A stretch of DNA of 64,000 nt. Source: Thermothelomyces thermophilus ATCC 42464 (taxonomy: Eukaryota > Ascomycota > Sordariomycetes > Sordariales > Chaetomiaceae). The position numbers and the translations under genes were made by a program. Every line of letters starts with the position of its first letter. Position 1 is the stretch's first letter. Shown piece after piece: positions 1 through 11,089 of this stretch. The stretch lies in contig NC_016473.1 of the NCBI RefSeq assembly GCF_000226095.1, positions 4,402,001 through 4,466,000 of the forward strand, given 5' to 3'. The notes under the pieces are model-generated. The model was not told the origin of the DNA, ran no database searches, and worked only from the letters and a program-made list of their open reading frames with translations.

Positions 1-41
1 GCCGCCCACCGTCGGTGTGTCGGCGCTGACGGCTTGCGCAG

Positions 42-1703
42 CTCAAGTCGGGCATCTTCAACGAGGCGCACATCGCCATCATCTGCCGCGAGCTATTGTT
101 CGGTCTCGACTACCTGCATTCGGAAGGGAAGATCCATCGCGACATCAAGGCCGCAAACGTGCTGCTGTCCGACTCGGGCAAGGTCAAGCTGGCCGACTTC
201 GGCGTCGCCGCGCAGCTGACCTACATGAAGTCGCAGCGGAACACCTTTGTCGGCACGCCCTTCTGGATGGCCCCGGAGGTGATCCAGCAGGCCGGCTACG
301 ACTTCAAGGCCGACATCTGGTCGCTGGGCATCACGGCCATCGAGCTGGCCATGGGTGAGCCTCCCCATGCCAGCCTCCACCCGATGAAGGTTCTCTTCCA
401 CATCCCCAAGAACCCGCCGCCCCGGCTCGAGGGCAAGTTCAGCAAGGAGTTCAAGGACTTTGTGGCGCAGTGCCTGGTCAAGGATCCCGACTTCCGGCCC
501 TCCGCGAAGGAGCTTCTCAAGCATCGGTTCATCCGGTCCGCCGGCAAGGTGGAAGCCCTGCAGGAGCTGATCCAGCGCAAGCGGATGGCCGACGCCAGGG
601 CAGACCACGCCAAGCACCCTGTCTACTACCAAGAGACACTGCATACCATCTCCGCCAAGGACGAAGCCGACGAGTGGGTCTTCGACACCGTCAAGTCGGT
701 GGCACCGAGGAGAGAAACTGTTCGGTCCAGGCAGCCGTCCTCCGTATTTGCCGTCGAGGATGCGATGCGCAAGCTCGACGTCGAGGACGGCCCTCTCCAA
801 CCAAACACCCCAGGCACAGTGCGGAGAGCGACGATGCGGCGGCAGCCATCTTCCGCCTCGCGCCAGAGCTCTCGACAGAACTCGGTCCGCCGCCGTGCCT
901 CCAACGGCTCACCACGGCCATCCCTCGGGCAGAGGCGCCCTCTGCAACCCGACATGTCGTTCGGCAACTCGGGGTCTACCATGCGTCTGTTCCGGCGCGT
1001 ACCCTCTGACGGCTCCAACCCGGGCTGTCTCGACACTTCCTCCTCGGGGTATGCTGACGAAAACTACCCGCCGCCCGCCTACCACGCCCCCGTCGAGCCG
1101 AACGGCAAAGAGGCCATGCTGGGCCGGCGGCTCTACGACAAAGCCCTGTCCCCCTGCCTCGACGAGCTGCACGCGCAGACGGCCGCCTCCTCGAAGCGGG
1201 AGGCCCTCGCCCGCCTCTCGGATGCCTTCGCCGTCCTCGACGCCATCGACCCCGAAGGCGCCTACCACCTCCTCCGCAACCTGGTCTCGGCCGTCTCCCA
1301 GGACGCCAAGCTCGCCAACGCCTTCCTTCCTCAGCAGTCGCCATCATCCAAACCCTCCCCACAAGACGGCAGCTCACCACAGCAGCAGCAGCAGCAGCAG
1401 AGCACAGTCCTGGTCAAATCTTCCAGGCCTTCCACCGCAGCCAGTACTGCTGCGCCCGCCTCACCAGCACCAGCACCAGCACCTACACCAGCAGCGGCAC
1501 CTACACCAGCAGCGGCGGCAGGGGGCGGCAGTCCGTCTAAGCTTGTCTTCAGCCAAGATAATCCCCACTTGATGAGCCACCACCGCCGGAGAGGTAGTAT
1601 GCTCCCCCAGCCGGCCTCCCCGTCGTCGTCGCCGTCGTCGTCGTCGTCCGCTCCCCAAGGCAAAGGGCTGCCCGGTGGGAAGGATCACGGCAACCGGGAG
1701 AAG

Positions 1704-1740
<37 letters not shown>

Positions 1741-1937
1741 ATAAAGAGCGGGAGCGGGATAGGGAAAAGGAAAAGGAAAGGGAAAGGGAAAAGCTGGCCG
1801 TGCTCGCGCTCGAGGCCAAGTTCCCGGGCAGGCCGGCCGTGCCGGGCATGGAACACTGCAAGGCGCTGTCGGATCTGTTGTACGCTCGGTGGACGGACGG
1901 ATTACGGGCGCGGTGGGGGGTATTGGCGGGCGTCTGA
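42..1937 (+). CDS. Ste20/germinal-centre-class protein kinase, 3' part (5' end outside window)
   Basis: A serine/threonine kinase of the Ste20 superfamily, closest in motif to the MST3/YSK1-like (GCK-III) kinases and fungal Kic1/POD-6/MST-1-type enzymes, which act in polarity and septation signalling upstream of NDR kinases. The visible exon opens after an acceptor at about 40-41 and runs uninterrupted to the TGA at 1935-1937 (631 residues). It carries the catalytic-loop HRD (135-143), then DFG (195-203), then the group signature GTPFWMAPE (from about 252), and '[12 protein letters not shown]' typical of the group. The Gly-rich loop and catalytic lysine lie upstream of the window. The C-terminal half is mostly disordered: polyGln near 1380, Pro/Ala repeats near 1450-1530, Ser runs near 1620-1650, about a dozen Gly near 1707-1738 and a charged Arg/Glu/Lys run. 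A conserved-looking patch (about 1120-1330) and the last 45 residues break the low complexity. The subfamily call is firm, the exact orthologue is not. Confidence 0.9.
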
Positions 1938-2694
1938 GTTGGTTTATTCCTTTTTTTTTTCCTCTTTTTTTTTTCCTTCCCCCTATTCCCTTTGTCTGTT
2001 GAAGGATGGTGCGGGCGGTTAATGCGAGCTAATGTCGAGTGGAGTAAGGAGGGAGACGAGAGGTCCCGGGGAATGAGATTCTTACGCGAGCCATGATGTC
2101 ATGCCCACGATCATGTCTGGCTTACGGTTTCGAGAGGCTGTGTTGGATGAAATGGGATGGGATGGATGGATGAACAGTGTTTTGTTTTGTATGTGAAATG
2201 GGAAATGACCTTACGGAAGTGGAGGGAGAGGAAAGGATGTTGACTGTCGGATGGAACAGACTTCAGACGAAGGGAAGGCGGCCGACAAGACGTGGTTCTT
2301 CTCTCTGGGTTTCAATGCGCCTTCTCACATTGCGGCATCGGACGGGCGTAGCATCACATACCATAGTATCTTGCTATCTGTGCATCTCGGCAGTTTTGGC
2401 ATAACTTTGTTGGGCTTGTGTCATTTTTTTTTTTTTTCAAAGCGCGATTCTGGTTCGAAAGCATGCGGATCCATTGAAGGCTCATGGGTTTTGTGCCAGT
2501 CCATCTTGTGACAAAGTGCCTGCCTCGAACCTATGCCCGTTGTCTGAGTAACACGCTCAAAGAAACGCCGATTCCACCGGACTCTTGTTCCAACCCCTCT
2601 CTGAACATACATGCCTACGTCACAATACCGTTACCTAATCCTCCCGTACCAAACAATGTTGGTACACAGTAGATATATGCCTTTCGTTCGATCA
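1938..2694. other. Intergenic: converging 3' flanks of the kinase gene and RAI1
   Basis: This interval separates two convergent genes and should hold both 3' UTRs and polyadenylation signals. Directly after the kinase stop is a T-rich stretch (about 1947-1977), and a run of about 14 T lies near 2426. I see no conserved coding frame. Confidence 0.6.
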
Positions 2695-4368
2695 TCAAGC
2701 TGCAGACGCCCCTTCTGTCCCCGAAGTTGGCTCCCCCGCTAGTGATGACGCCGGCTCTGGCGCCTTCATCTTGCGGAGAGAGAGCTTTATCCGCCAGTTC
2801 ATGAACTCGTCCGTGATGATGCTGCCGTGCCCAACCTCCTCGACTTTGAAAAGCTCGATGAAGTCCGACTTCTGTCGTCGCCTTATCCTCCAAACGCCCT
2901 CATCATCTATGCTGCGGCGAAGCCCTGTGGCGGACGATCAGTAAAATGGGTGGTCTGGTACGGGTATTTTTACATTTGGGGGAGGGGGGAGGGGGAGGGA
3001 TTTACAGTCGAGGAAGAGGCTGGTAAACCTGATGCAGACGTTTCCGTCCCACTTCGCCAACCCCCGGCGTTGGACCTCATGGGGGATGCTCATGGTCCTG
3101 AACTCCTCCACCCTGCTGAGGATGCCGTCTTGGGTCCTGAAGCCGACTATGATCTTGGGCACGCCGAGAAGGAATGACTGAATCCAGTACCTCATCAGTT
3201 TCCGATCAAACTTGAATTGGTCGTTGTGGTTGCGGATCTCGGCGCTCGTCTTGAGCTCCACCCAGTTGATCGGGTCTCCCGGCGTCGCCGGCTTCGCGTC
3301 CCAGACTGTGAAACGTCAGCTTTGGTTGTGGGGATGTGAATGGCTGAGGAGGGTGGGCTGCGTACTCGCGTCGACTTCGCCCCCGAGGCAGACTATTGAC
3401 TTGCCAAAACCCGTCCGAACGACAGAGCAGTATTGCTCTTTGTTGTTGACGACTTCCTGGTCTCGATTCTCAATGTAGTCCCTCGATGTCTCAGCCCATG
3501 GCCGCGGCAGAGTGCTGAGCGTCTCGAATTTATACCCTTGCGATGTCAGTCCGGCACATGAATGGCAACAAAGTGGCATTTACCCCAATACTGCATCAGC
3601 GAAGGCAGGATCCTCTGTCCCGTCCGGCTGTTCTCCATCTGCCGTTTTTGCTCCTTGAAGCCATGGTGCTCCTCGATAAAGCTTCGGCATTCATGTCAGT
3701 CTCGTGATCCAGAGACCAGCTCTTTCCTGCTGGATCGCTTACATGCAACCCTACGGCAGATTAGCAAGTCTCCTGTGGCCTAGGCAAGAAGGGTCGTGGG
3801 GGAGCGTACTCGGTAGAGGGTGGCGTTCATCTCGAACCTAGAACAGGCGCGAGCCATTCTCAGCATGGGTCCTGATGAAGAAGGAGATCGAGCTAGGTCT
3901 CACGCCTCGTCATCAAACGGTGCGGCCATTATCTGGCGAATGTCAGTTGGGTCACATTTGACGCTAAACTCGGACGAGCACACCCCATACCACGTACCTT
4001 GGTCAGCATGCCTCTCCAGGTGACGACGTGCGCATCTATCGGCTCGCCCGTCTGCTCTTCGTAGGCTTTAATGGTTTTGAGGAGGCTATCCAAGTGTTCG
4101 TCTATCGAGTCGTCATGTTGAATGAACGTGTCGCTTCCTCGCGACAAGTCTACACCGAGGTCTGGAGGATAGTACCATTTCAGAGACGAATCGTCCAGGC
4201 GAAACTTGTGGTCCTTGTCATATGAGAAGCATGCAAACTCCTAGGTGTGTTTTAGCCCTGATTGTTCTCTCCAGGGTCCACGCTCGCACATCTCACCTTT
4301 GGCCGTTTCACGGGCTCGGTTCCACCCCCATACCTTGATGGAGGATAAACGGGGAATTTCAGGGCCAT
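2695..4368 (-). CDS. RAI1: Decapping/pyrophosphohydrolase Rai1 (DXO/Dom3Z family), nine exons
   Basis: Rai1 partners the nuclear 5'-3' exonuclease Rat1 and removes incomplete or unmethylated 5' caps from RNA. The joined exons (complement, 5' to 3': 4297-4368, 3998-4240, 3904-3932, 3810-3837, 3743-3750, 3584-3681, 3366-3536, 3006-3305, 2695-2924) keep one frame and give 392 residues, the usual Rai1 length. Family landmarks appear in order: KRPKEFACFSYD near the N-terminus, TWRGMLTK, the glutamates of FIEEHHGFKEQ, a GGEVDAIWD segment, VELKTSAEI, and SFLLGVPKIIVGFR. These include the acidic metal-binding and ExK-type residues expected of the family. One exon is only 8 nt and two neighbours are 28-29 nt. 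Short donors and acceptors are all GT-AG. The gene is divergent from SEC8 across about 700 bp. The start is the only ATG just before the conserved N-terminus. Confidence 0.92.
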
Positions 4369-5068
4369 GACAGCATCAGGAAGACGGAGCACATTGGGAC
4401 GTATTCTCAGGGACTGGGTGCCACAGTTTAGCCCCCCACTGTAACCAAGCAACGAACGTAGCCGGTCGTCTGCCTGACCCGTGGGCAATGAGGTTGGTTG
4501 AAGCGACGATGCCGAGATGCTTGGCGATTGGTGTTTCGGTGCTGTTTGTTTTCCGTACACCAAGTACTCCGTACACACCTTGTAATCCGTACTTGTGGTT
4601 GCGATATGTGCTGTGGGGCGAAGATCGTAGTGTATATCGGTTATTAGGAAGGAATGGAGCGTCACTCACTGACTGATCAGAAGCTTGGCTCTCTGTGCCC
4701 CCGCTCTTGCCCACGCCAAAAGACGGTTTCAACCGGTCGGCTGTATCCTGTATCTTACACAATACGGCATGCGTAAGGTATGCACTAGTAATCCGTACTG
4801 CGAAACAACCCGCAGTTCTGTGACAGCTCCGCCATGCACCTAAAACTAACCCAGAGAGCAATCAGAAGTTCCTCCCCCTCCGTGACATCTAGGCTCGCTG
4901 CCATTCAACGAGCCCAAGGCTTGATGTAATTCAAGCCCGAATATTTGGCCATTGACCTCGCAATACGACATTTCCGCGAATCAACGAACGCGCCACACTC
5001 AAAGAGCTGTAATTTTACTTTTACCAGACGAAGTCGAGAATGACGGACCCCTCGATGCAATAGCGACC
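4369..5068. promoter_or_regulatory. Shared divergent promoter interval, RAI1 / SEC8
   Basis: Roughly 700 bp between the start codons of two divergent genes, so both promoters must lie here. It contains one TACTCCGTA (4565-4573) and GTAATCCG words near 4583 and 4788, members of the dispersed motif family described in the findings. A two-codon upstream ORF (5055-5063) sits immediately before the SEC8 start. Confidence 0.5.
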
Positions 5069-8000
5069 ATGTCCAACAGATACGGCCAGCCGTACCGCAA
5101 CGGCGGCTACGGCAACCTCGACCGCCAGGATGACGAGTACGACCCGTACCGCGAGGACTATGGCAGCGACCGTTATGCGCCATCGCCCGGGCGGACGAAC
5201 CCGCGATCCGCTCCTGCTGCCCGCGGCGCAGACCCCCCGCCGCGGTCTGCCCAGCGAGTCCAGGAGACGAGTGCCGAACGCGAGATGAGTAAGGTTCTCG
5301 AGTTGATCAAGCGGGAATGGCCCGCCATGTGCGAGAGCGACTGCATCCCCGTCCAGCTCGCCCTGCAGCTGCTCGACACCAGCTCCGTGGGCCGCGCCCA
5401 CGAGTACCGCGACTTCCAGCGGACGCACCAGTACCTGCAGGACTCGCTCAAGAAGATCGTACATGAATACCACCAGGGCTTCAACAGCTCGATCGGCACC
5501 TTTCACAAGATTCAGGGGAGCATACAAACGTCGCAGAAAAAGGTGCGCGCCCTCAAGGAGTCGCTGGCCGCCTCCAAAGCGGCCCTCTGCGCGACAGACC
5601 CGGAGCTCAAGAAGCTGCACGCCACGTCCCGCATGTACGACGGGGTTCTGCAGACCCTGAACGAGCTTGACGATCTACGGACCGTTCCCGACCAGCTCGA
5701 GGCCAGGATATCCGAAAAGCGCTTTCTCACCGCGGTCGAGGTCCTCCAGAACGCGCTGCGCAAGCTGACGAAGCCGGAGCTGGACGACATTGGGGCGCTG
5801 AGCGAGCTGCGCAACTATCTGGCGAACCAGGAGACGGCGCTGATGGATATACTGGTCGAGGAGCTGCACGAGCACCTCTATCTCAAGTCCCCTTACTGCC
5901 AGGAACGGTGGCAGAACCTGGCCAAGTGCCAGGGCGCCCCCGGCGACGCCTTCAAGGACGCGCCTGCTGTGCCCCCCTTCCATGCCGTTTTGGACGCCAT
6001 CGATTGGGACCGCCCGGTTACCGAGGACCCACACAAGAACCCCGAGGCCGATACCTTTTATTACATCACCTTGCTGGTCGAGTCGTTGAACAGACTAGGG
6101 AGACTAGAGTCGGCCGTCGACATGCTGAAGCAGAGGTTGCCTGTCGAACTGTTCTCTGTAGTCAACGAGACCATCGACGAGATCGACCAGAAGCACCCGA
6201 GCTCGTTGCGGGGAGGGTCTCATGGCTCCCACGGGCTACACATCTACGGCCAGCGCGAGACCCGGATGAGGGCGGACGTCATTTACGACCTCTTGTGGAC
6301 GCTCTATGGCAAATTCGAAGCCATCGCCGAGGGCCACCGCGTTTTCCACGAGTCCATCAAGGCTCTGATCCGCCGCGAGGGAGCGGGGAACAACATTGCG
6401 CTGCTGGGCAGCTTCAAAGAGCTCTGGAATCTGTATCAGAACGAGATTCGCTCCTTGCTGCACAACTACGTCACGACGGATGCCGACGTGTACCAGTTCC
6501 GCTCATCGCCAAGGCCCGGGCTGGGGTTGAACGGAGGCAAGGATGCAGCTCGGGAGCATCTCTTCAAGCTCTCCGAGGTTGACGCCAAGTCGCCCGAGAT
6601 GGCGACCGAGTACGAGGCCCTGGACGGCATCATCCAGGCAGCCGTTCCGGGCTTGACCTCCAACTCGCGGAAGGGCGACAACAAGAAGGGTCTGGTGGTC
6701 CCACGATCGGACCCCACTGTCGCCCGAAAGAGCACGGCTGGTTATGGCGGCGGTCAAGGCAGCGGAACATACAAGTCGTTGGTAGAGCCCAGCGTCTTCA
6801 ACATGAGCCTATTGCTGCCGCCCACCCTGATCTTCCTCCAGCGCCTGAAGAATATCGTCCCGCCCGGATCCGACCTCGCAACGAGCACGCTCACAACGTT
6901 TCTCGACAACTTCCTCGTCAACGTCTTTCAGCCGCAGCTCGACGAGACGCTCGCCAAGCTCAGCGACACCGTCTTTGGCGAGGCAGATGCCTTCTTACAG
7001 GACTCGGAATGGGCACGGGTTGCCAAACGGCCGGTCTTCAAGGGCACGACAGCTTTCTTTACCATCGTGACGGCGTTCTGCAGAATGCTCGGCACAATCC
7101 CTCACGACCAGGCACTCAGCTCGCTCATCATCACGCAGATGCTGAGGTATTACGACAGGTGCTTCACCTGGTACAAGGCGCTAGTCACCAAGACCCAGAC
7201 AGAAGCATCCAGCACCCAGGAACTGCGAGCCTCTGCCGTCCTGGCGCTCGAACCGAGCGAAATACACGACACGATGCGGAAGCTGTGGGAATCCGAAGGG
7301 GCAGATCTCCAACTGCTAGAAGAGGAGGCCGATCTGCTCATGGCGCGCAGCAAGGAGAAACCGCTCGACGCGAGCGACATCATCCAAGACCGCGACACCA
7401 TCTCATCGCTCTGCCTGCTGTACACTAGCATGAAGTGGCTCTCGGTCAAGATATCCGGCCTGCGGCACATCACCAAAAACGAAACCGACTCGTCCCGCTC
7501 CAGCCTCTCCAAGCCCGAAAAGAAGCGCTGGACGCTGCTCAATGACCCTAACAAGGCCACTGCGGAAGGAGGCCCGGTTTACCTCCCAATGACGCAAGAA
7601 ACCGTCCAGTACGTAAACCTATACGCCTACTTCCATCTTTGTTTTGTCCCCCTTTCGGCCTTCCCCACTCCCCCCTTCGGTCCTCCCCACACCACCCTCT
7701 TTTTTTAATAAACGATGAAAAGCTGACCAGACCCCGGCCGGACTAGATCATTTGATGACATCCTGACCTCGTATACCTCCCTCGCCACTACGGCTCTCCT
7801 AACCCTGCACTCCGAGGTCCGCTGCCGCATACTCCACTCCCTGCACACGGCCCTCTCGCCGTCTCAGACGGCGCCGTACCTCCTGGACCAGGAGGTGACG
7901 GAGCCCGACCGGCAGATCCTGCAGCTCAACGCCGAGATGGTGGCCTTTGACGAGACCACGTCGCACATCCTGCGCGAGCGCGAGGTGCGCTTCCTGCGGA

Positions 8001-8515
8001 CCGGCCTCGGCCTCCTGATCAACGCCTACCTGATCCGGAACGCGCCCATGACGGCGCCGATGAACAGCAAGGGGTGCGGGCGGATGCGGCTGAACGTGCT
8101 GGTGCTGCAGCAGAACCTGAAGAACATCGAGGACGGGCCCGGGGCCGAGCTGGCGAGGGCGATGGAGTACTTCGAGCTGTTTGAACGGGGGCCGGACGGG
8201 ATCGTGGCGAGGGCGAGGGAGCATGCGGAAAAGGCCGGGGGGACGGCCGCTGCTGATGCTGCTGCTACTGATGCTGCTGCTGCTGCTGAAGGTGGTGGTG
8301 GTGGTGGTGATGGCGGGAATGATGGGGTTGGCGGCGCGGCCGGGCACAAGAATGCGGCCACGGGGGTCAGGTTCACATATGACGAGCTCAAGGCCTTATT
8401 GGAGCTCTGCTATAGCGAGCAGCTGGCGGATCCGGAGAGGGGCGTCGCTGCTGCTGCGAAGAGGCAGTTGGCGGATAAGCTGTTGGGGTTGAGTGAGCAT
8501 ATGTGGCAGAGCTAA
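5069..8515 (+). CDS. SEC8: Exocyst complex component Sec8 (EXOC4)
   Basis: Sec8 is a subunit of the octameric exocyst, which tethers secretory vesicles to the plasma membrane at hyphal tips and septa. Two exons (5069-5608, reading on to 7608, then 7747-8515) join in frame to 1102 residues; the intron is 7609-7746 with donor GTACGT and acceptor CTAG. The join restores a Q-S-F-D-D-I-L-T-S-Y stretch across the junction. The N-terminus (about 1-75) is Gly/Tyr/Asp/Arg-rich and disordered, followed by the helical Sec8 domain (about 85 onwards, including the Q-rich helix around the region that follows HEYRDFQRTHQYLQDS). Near the C-terminus, residues about 1006-1045 form an Ala run then a Gly run, encoded by GCT and GGT triplets; this insertion is not expected in the family core. 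The start at 5069 has a good context (gcgaccATG). The open frame extends upstream without an ATG, so a longer protein is unlikely. Confidence 0.93.
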
Positions 8516-8839
8516 GTTCTGCCGGTCAAAGTTGTTGTCAAGGTCGGCTGCAGCTCGGGTACGCGTAGAATTTTTTTTTTTTTTTTTTTTTTGGCTGCAA
8601 TAGGGGTTGTGGAGTTTGGGTGGCGAGCGAAAGGGGGCGGTTTCAATTCTGGTATGGCAGCAAGTGAAAGCAGGCCAGCCTTTTCTCATGAGGGTCTAAG
8701 ACGGCTTGAGAGAAAAAAAGGCGCTGTTGTGGCTGAACGATACCTTGTGGGATGTTGTGCATCGGGGTTCGCGTGGCCGATTCGGACATCCGTGCTGCGA
8801 CATTTGCAACCTGCACAGCGTCCTGTCTTGAATAGAGGC

Positions 8840-8857
8840 GTACGGACTAGTCCGTAC
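8840..8857. repeat. Perfect 18-bp palindrome with CGG-N6-CCG core
   Basis: GTACGGACTAGTCCGTAC reads identically on both strands. The core is CGG-N6-CCG, the half-site arrangement recognised by some fungal Zn(II)2Cys6 dimers such as Ppr1. It lies about 320 bp beyond the SEC8 stop and far from the next start codon. The palindrome is seen directly; a regulatory role is inference. Confidence 0.6.
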
Positions 8858-8991
8858 AGTACATACAGCCCATCAGCCTGCATTGCAGGGCCTCTTTGAC
8901 AAGCTTGTTTGAATATATTACGACTCGGGGCAAGGTGCAAGGCAGTGGACGTGTATGGCTTCCATAGATATGCAAGCAACGAGCCAAAGCA

Positions 8992-9030
8992 CCCCCCCCC
9001 CCTTTTTTTTTTTAAAAAAAAAAAAAAAAA
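8992..9030. repeat. Stacked homopolymer tract C11-T11-A17
   Basis: Three homopolymer runs abut without interruption: about 11 C, 11 T and 17 A. The T/A part is self-complementary. Exact lengths should be treated with caution because such tracts are error-prone in sequencing. Confidence 0.7.
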
Positions 9031-11089
9031 CTTTAGTATCGTGTTGCGAGGCATCCACGGAGCTCAATGTTTCAAAGGGTCACCATGGCTCGGACTCTGG
9101 AAAATGAAGGACGACAAAACAAAACAAAAACAAGCCGGAACAGAGTAAACTAAGAAAGCATGGATATACACAGAGCATCGGCTGCGGTGTTCCCATGCCC
9201 GCGCTTCCATAGGTACTGGCTGCAGTGCGACGCGGCGCGCGGACGCAGGTACGGACCGCAGCCGCCGCTCACTGGCAGCCTGAACATCCACAGTGCCAGA
9301 GCATGCGGTGTCCCGTTGCAAAAGGGAAGAAAGCATGGCACGAAGTTGTGGGATTGGCCGGAAAGGCACGTTCAATGTGCCACATGTTACCTAACGGGGT
9401 ACGGAGTACAGTACCTTACCTACTAGTACGTCGTCGGATAACAAACACACCACGGGCCGTGCCACGGCTTGACTTGGTCAGATGGCCTCGGTCTCTCTCG
9501 GGAGTGGTCAGCGGTGGTCCGTTCCGACTACGAAGTTACATACAACACGACACACACAATACAGTACACCTCAGTGTGCGAGGTAAGGGCACTTAGCGTA
9601 TCCAATCGTGAGCATGAAGTGGCGACAGCAACACACCAGGACCGATGTGAGGGGTGTTTGACGGTGCGAAGTAGTTGGTTGATCGTTGTCCAGCTGAGGT
9701 GTGGGGCTTTGACTTACTGCGTAGATTCCAGGTTACTACCTAGGTAGTATAGTACTCACTCCGTACTCTGTGGTTACTTGCCTACAACACTAGTGTACCA
9801 GTAATGGACACTACGTTACGCTGGCTGCACGTCAACAGCCAAGAACCACGGCAACCGAAACTCTCTCTGATCATGATTTCGCAGTGTAATGGATTGACTG
9901 TTTCTCCGGACTCGTGCGATGGAAACTGGATGATCGTGCACGAACCATTCCTCGTTCCCTCTACTCGCCTTCCTCCCTTCGCTCAGCGCACCTCAAAATT
10001 GGCTGACTAGCTGCTCGCCCGCCCTCCCTTTTACATATTAAGTTAAAGTGGATCTAAAGGTCAAACTTGCCCACATTCCCGTCGGCCATCGCACCGAGTC
10101 TTGGAGGCCTTTACGTGGGCCTGTCCCGGCGGGAGCCCCCCAGACGATTGATTGCCACCGACAGAATATAGTTAATGCTGTCCTGCGGGAGGAGTGGAGG
10201 TTCGGTGGACTTGAGTGTCAAATTGGAAACCAGACCAAAATAAGCTACAACAGTGACGTCGTAGCAATCGAGAGCAGGACCCGGCATGCAAAAATCCTGG
10301 TGCTTCCTGTTACGTTGTGTACTAGAGTAGGGGTGCGTCAGTGGTCGAAAGCCGCGAAATTGCATTGCTAAGGCGGCAACTTTTCGCCCCCTCTCAAGGT
10401 CGCAATTGGGACTCGGCGGTATTGGCGCCAGCAGGTGCCCCTGATTCCTGCGCTCACGCCAGGGTCTTCTCAGAACCCAGACCGTTGTCCAATGGCGTGC
10501 GGCTCTGGTTCCTGATATGCTTGGCAATGTCTTTGCAAAAGCGGGACCCCGAGGGTGCTGAGAACAACAACGCCCAGCTGGCTCAGACGCGACCCGGCCT
10601 GTCACGCCCCACCACCGCAAGCCGGAGTGGGAACCATCCCCCTTGGCAACCCCCCTTTCCATTTCAAAATGCTGTGCTGAGGCGGGCTCACCGTTCGGGA
10701 AGGCTTGCATTGGCTGGAATTCTTCCAAACCGATCGATAGGGGAAAGCTTGGAAGCCACAAGCAACTTTCGCGCCCGTTTATCCTGATCCCTTGCCGCCT
10801 CCCACGACATCATTGCCATCGATGCAGACGTAGCGCTCGTTTCGTCCTTGCCGTCACTGAAAATTCCCATTCGGTCTGCATAGACCGTTCGCTTCTTTTC
10901 TATTTCGGTGTCGTGGCGGCAACATCACAAACGTCACACCATCACGTTCGCTTTTACTCACCGGAACATTGTCTCCCGTGCGAAAGGTCGCCCGGGAACG
11001 CCGTTTCGCCCGCCGTCTTTCTTTTCTCCAGCTAACTTCGTCGCTCGCCGTCGTTGTTTCTGTGTCAACTTCCATACCTATCGCCCAAC

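Larger units (their letters stand above)
8516..11089. other. Intergenic DNA between SEC8 and SMI1
   Basis: About 2.6 kb with no frame I can defend. It holds a run of about 20 T after SEC8 (near 8571), a perfect 18-bp palindrome (8840-8857), a stacked C/T/A homopolymer tract (8992-9030), one TACGGAGTA (9400-9408) and a 10-bp palindrome ACACTAGTGT (9787-9796). The last kilobase is CT- and CA-rich and is probably the promoter and leader of SMI1. Confidence 0.55.

Noticed and set aside
4952-5068. Upstream extension of the SEC8 reading frame
   Set aside because: The frame is open back to about 4952 but contains no ATG; the first ATG in frame is 5069, which also starts the family-like Gly/Tyr-rich N-terminus.
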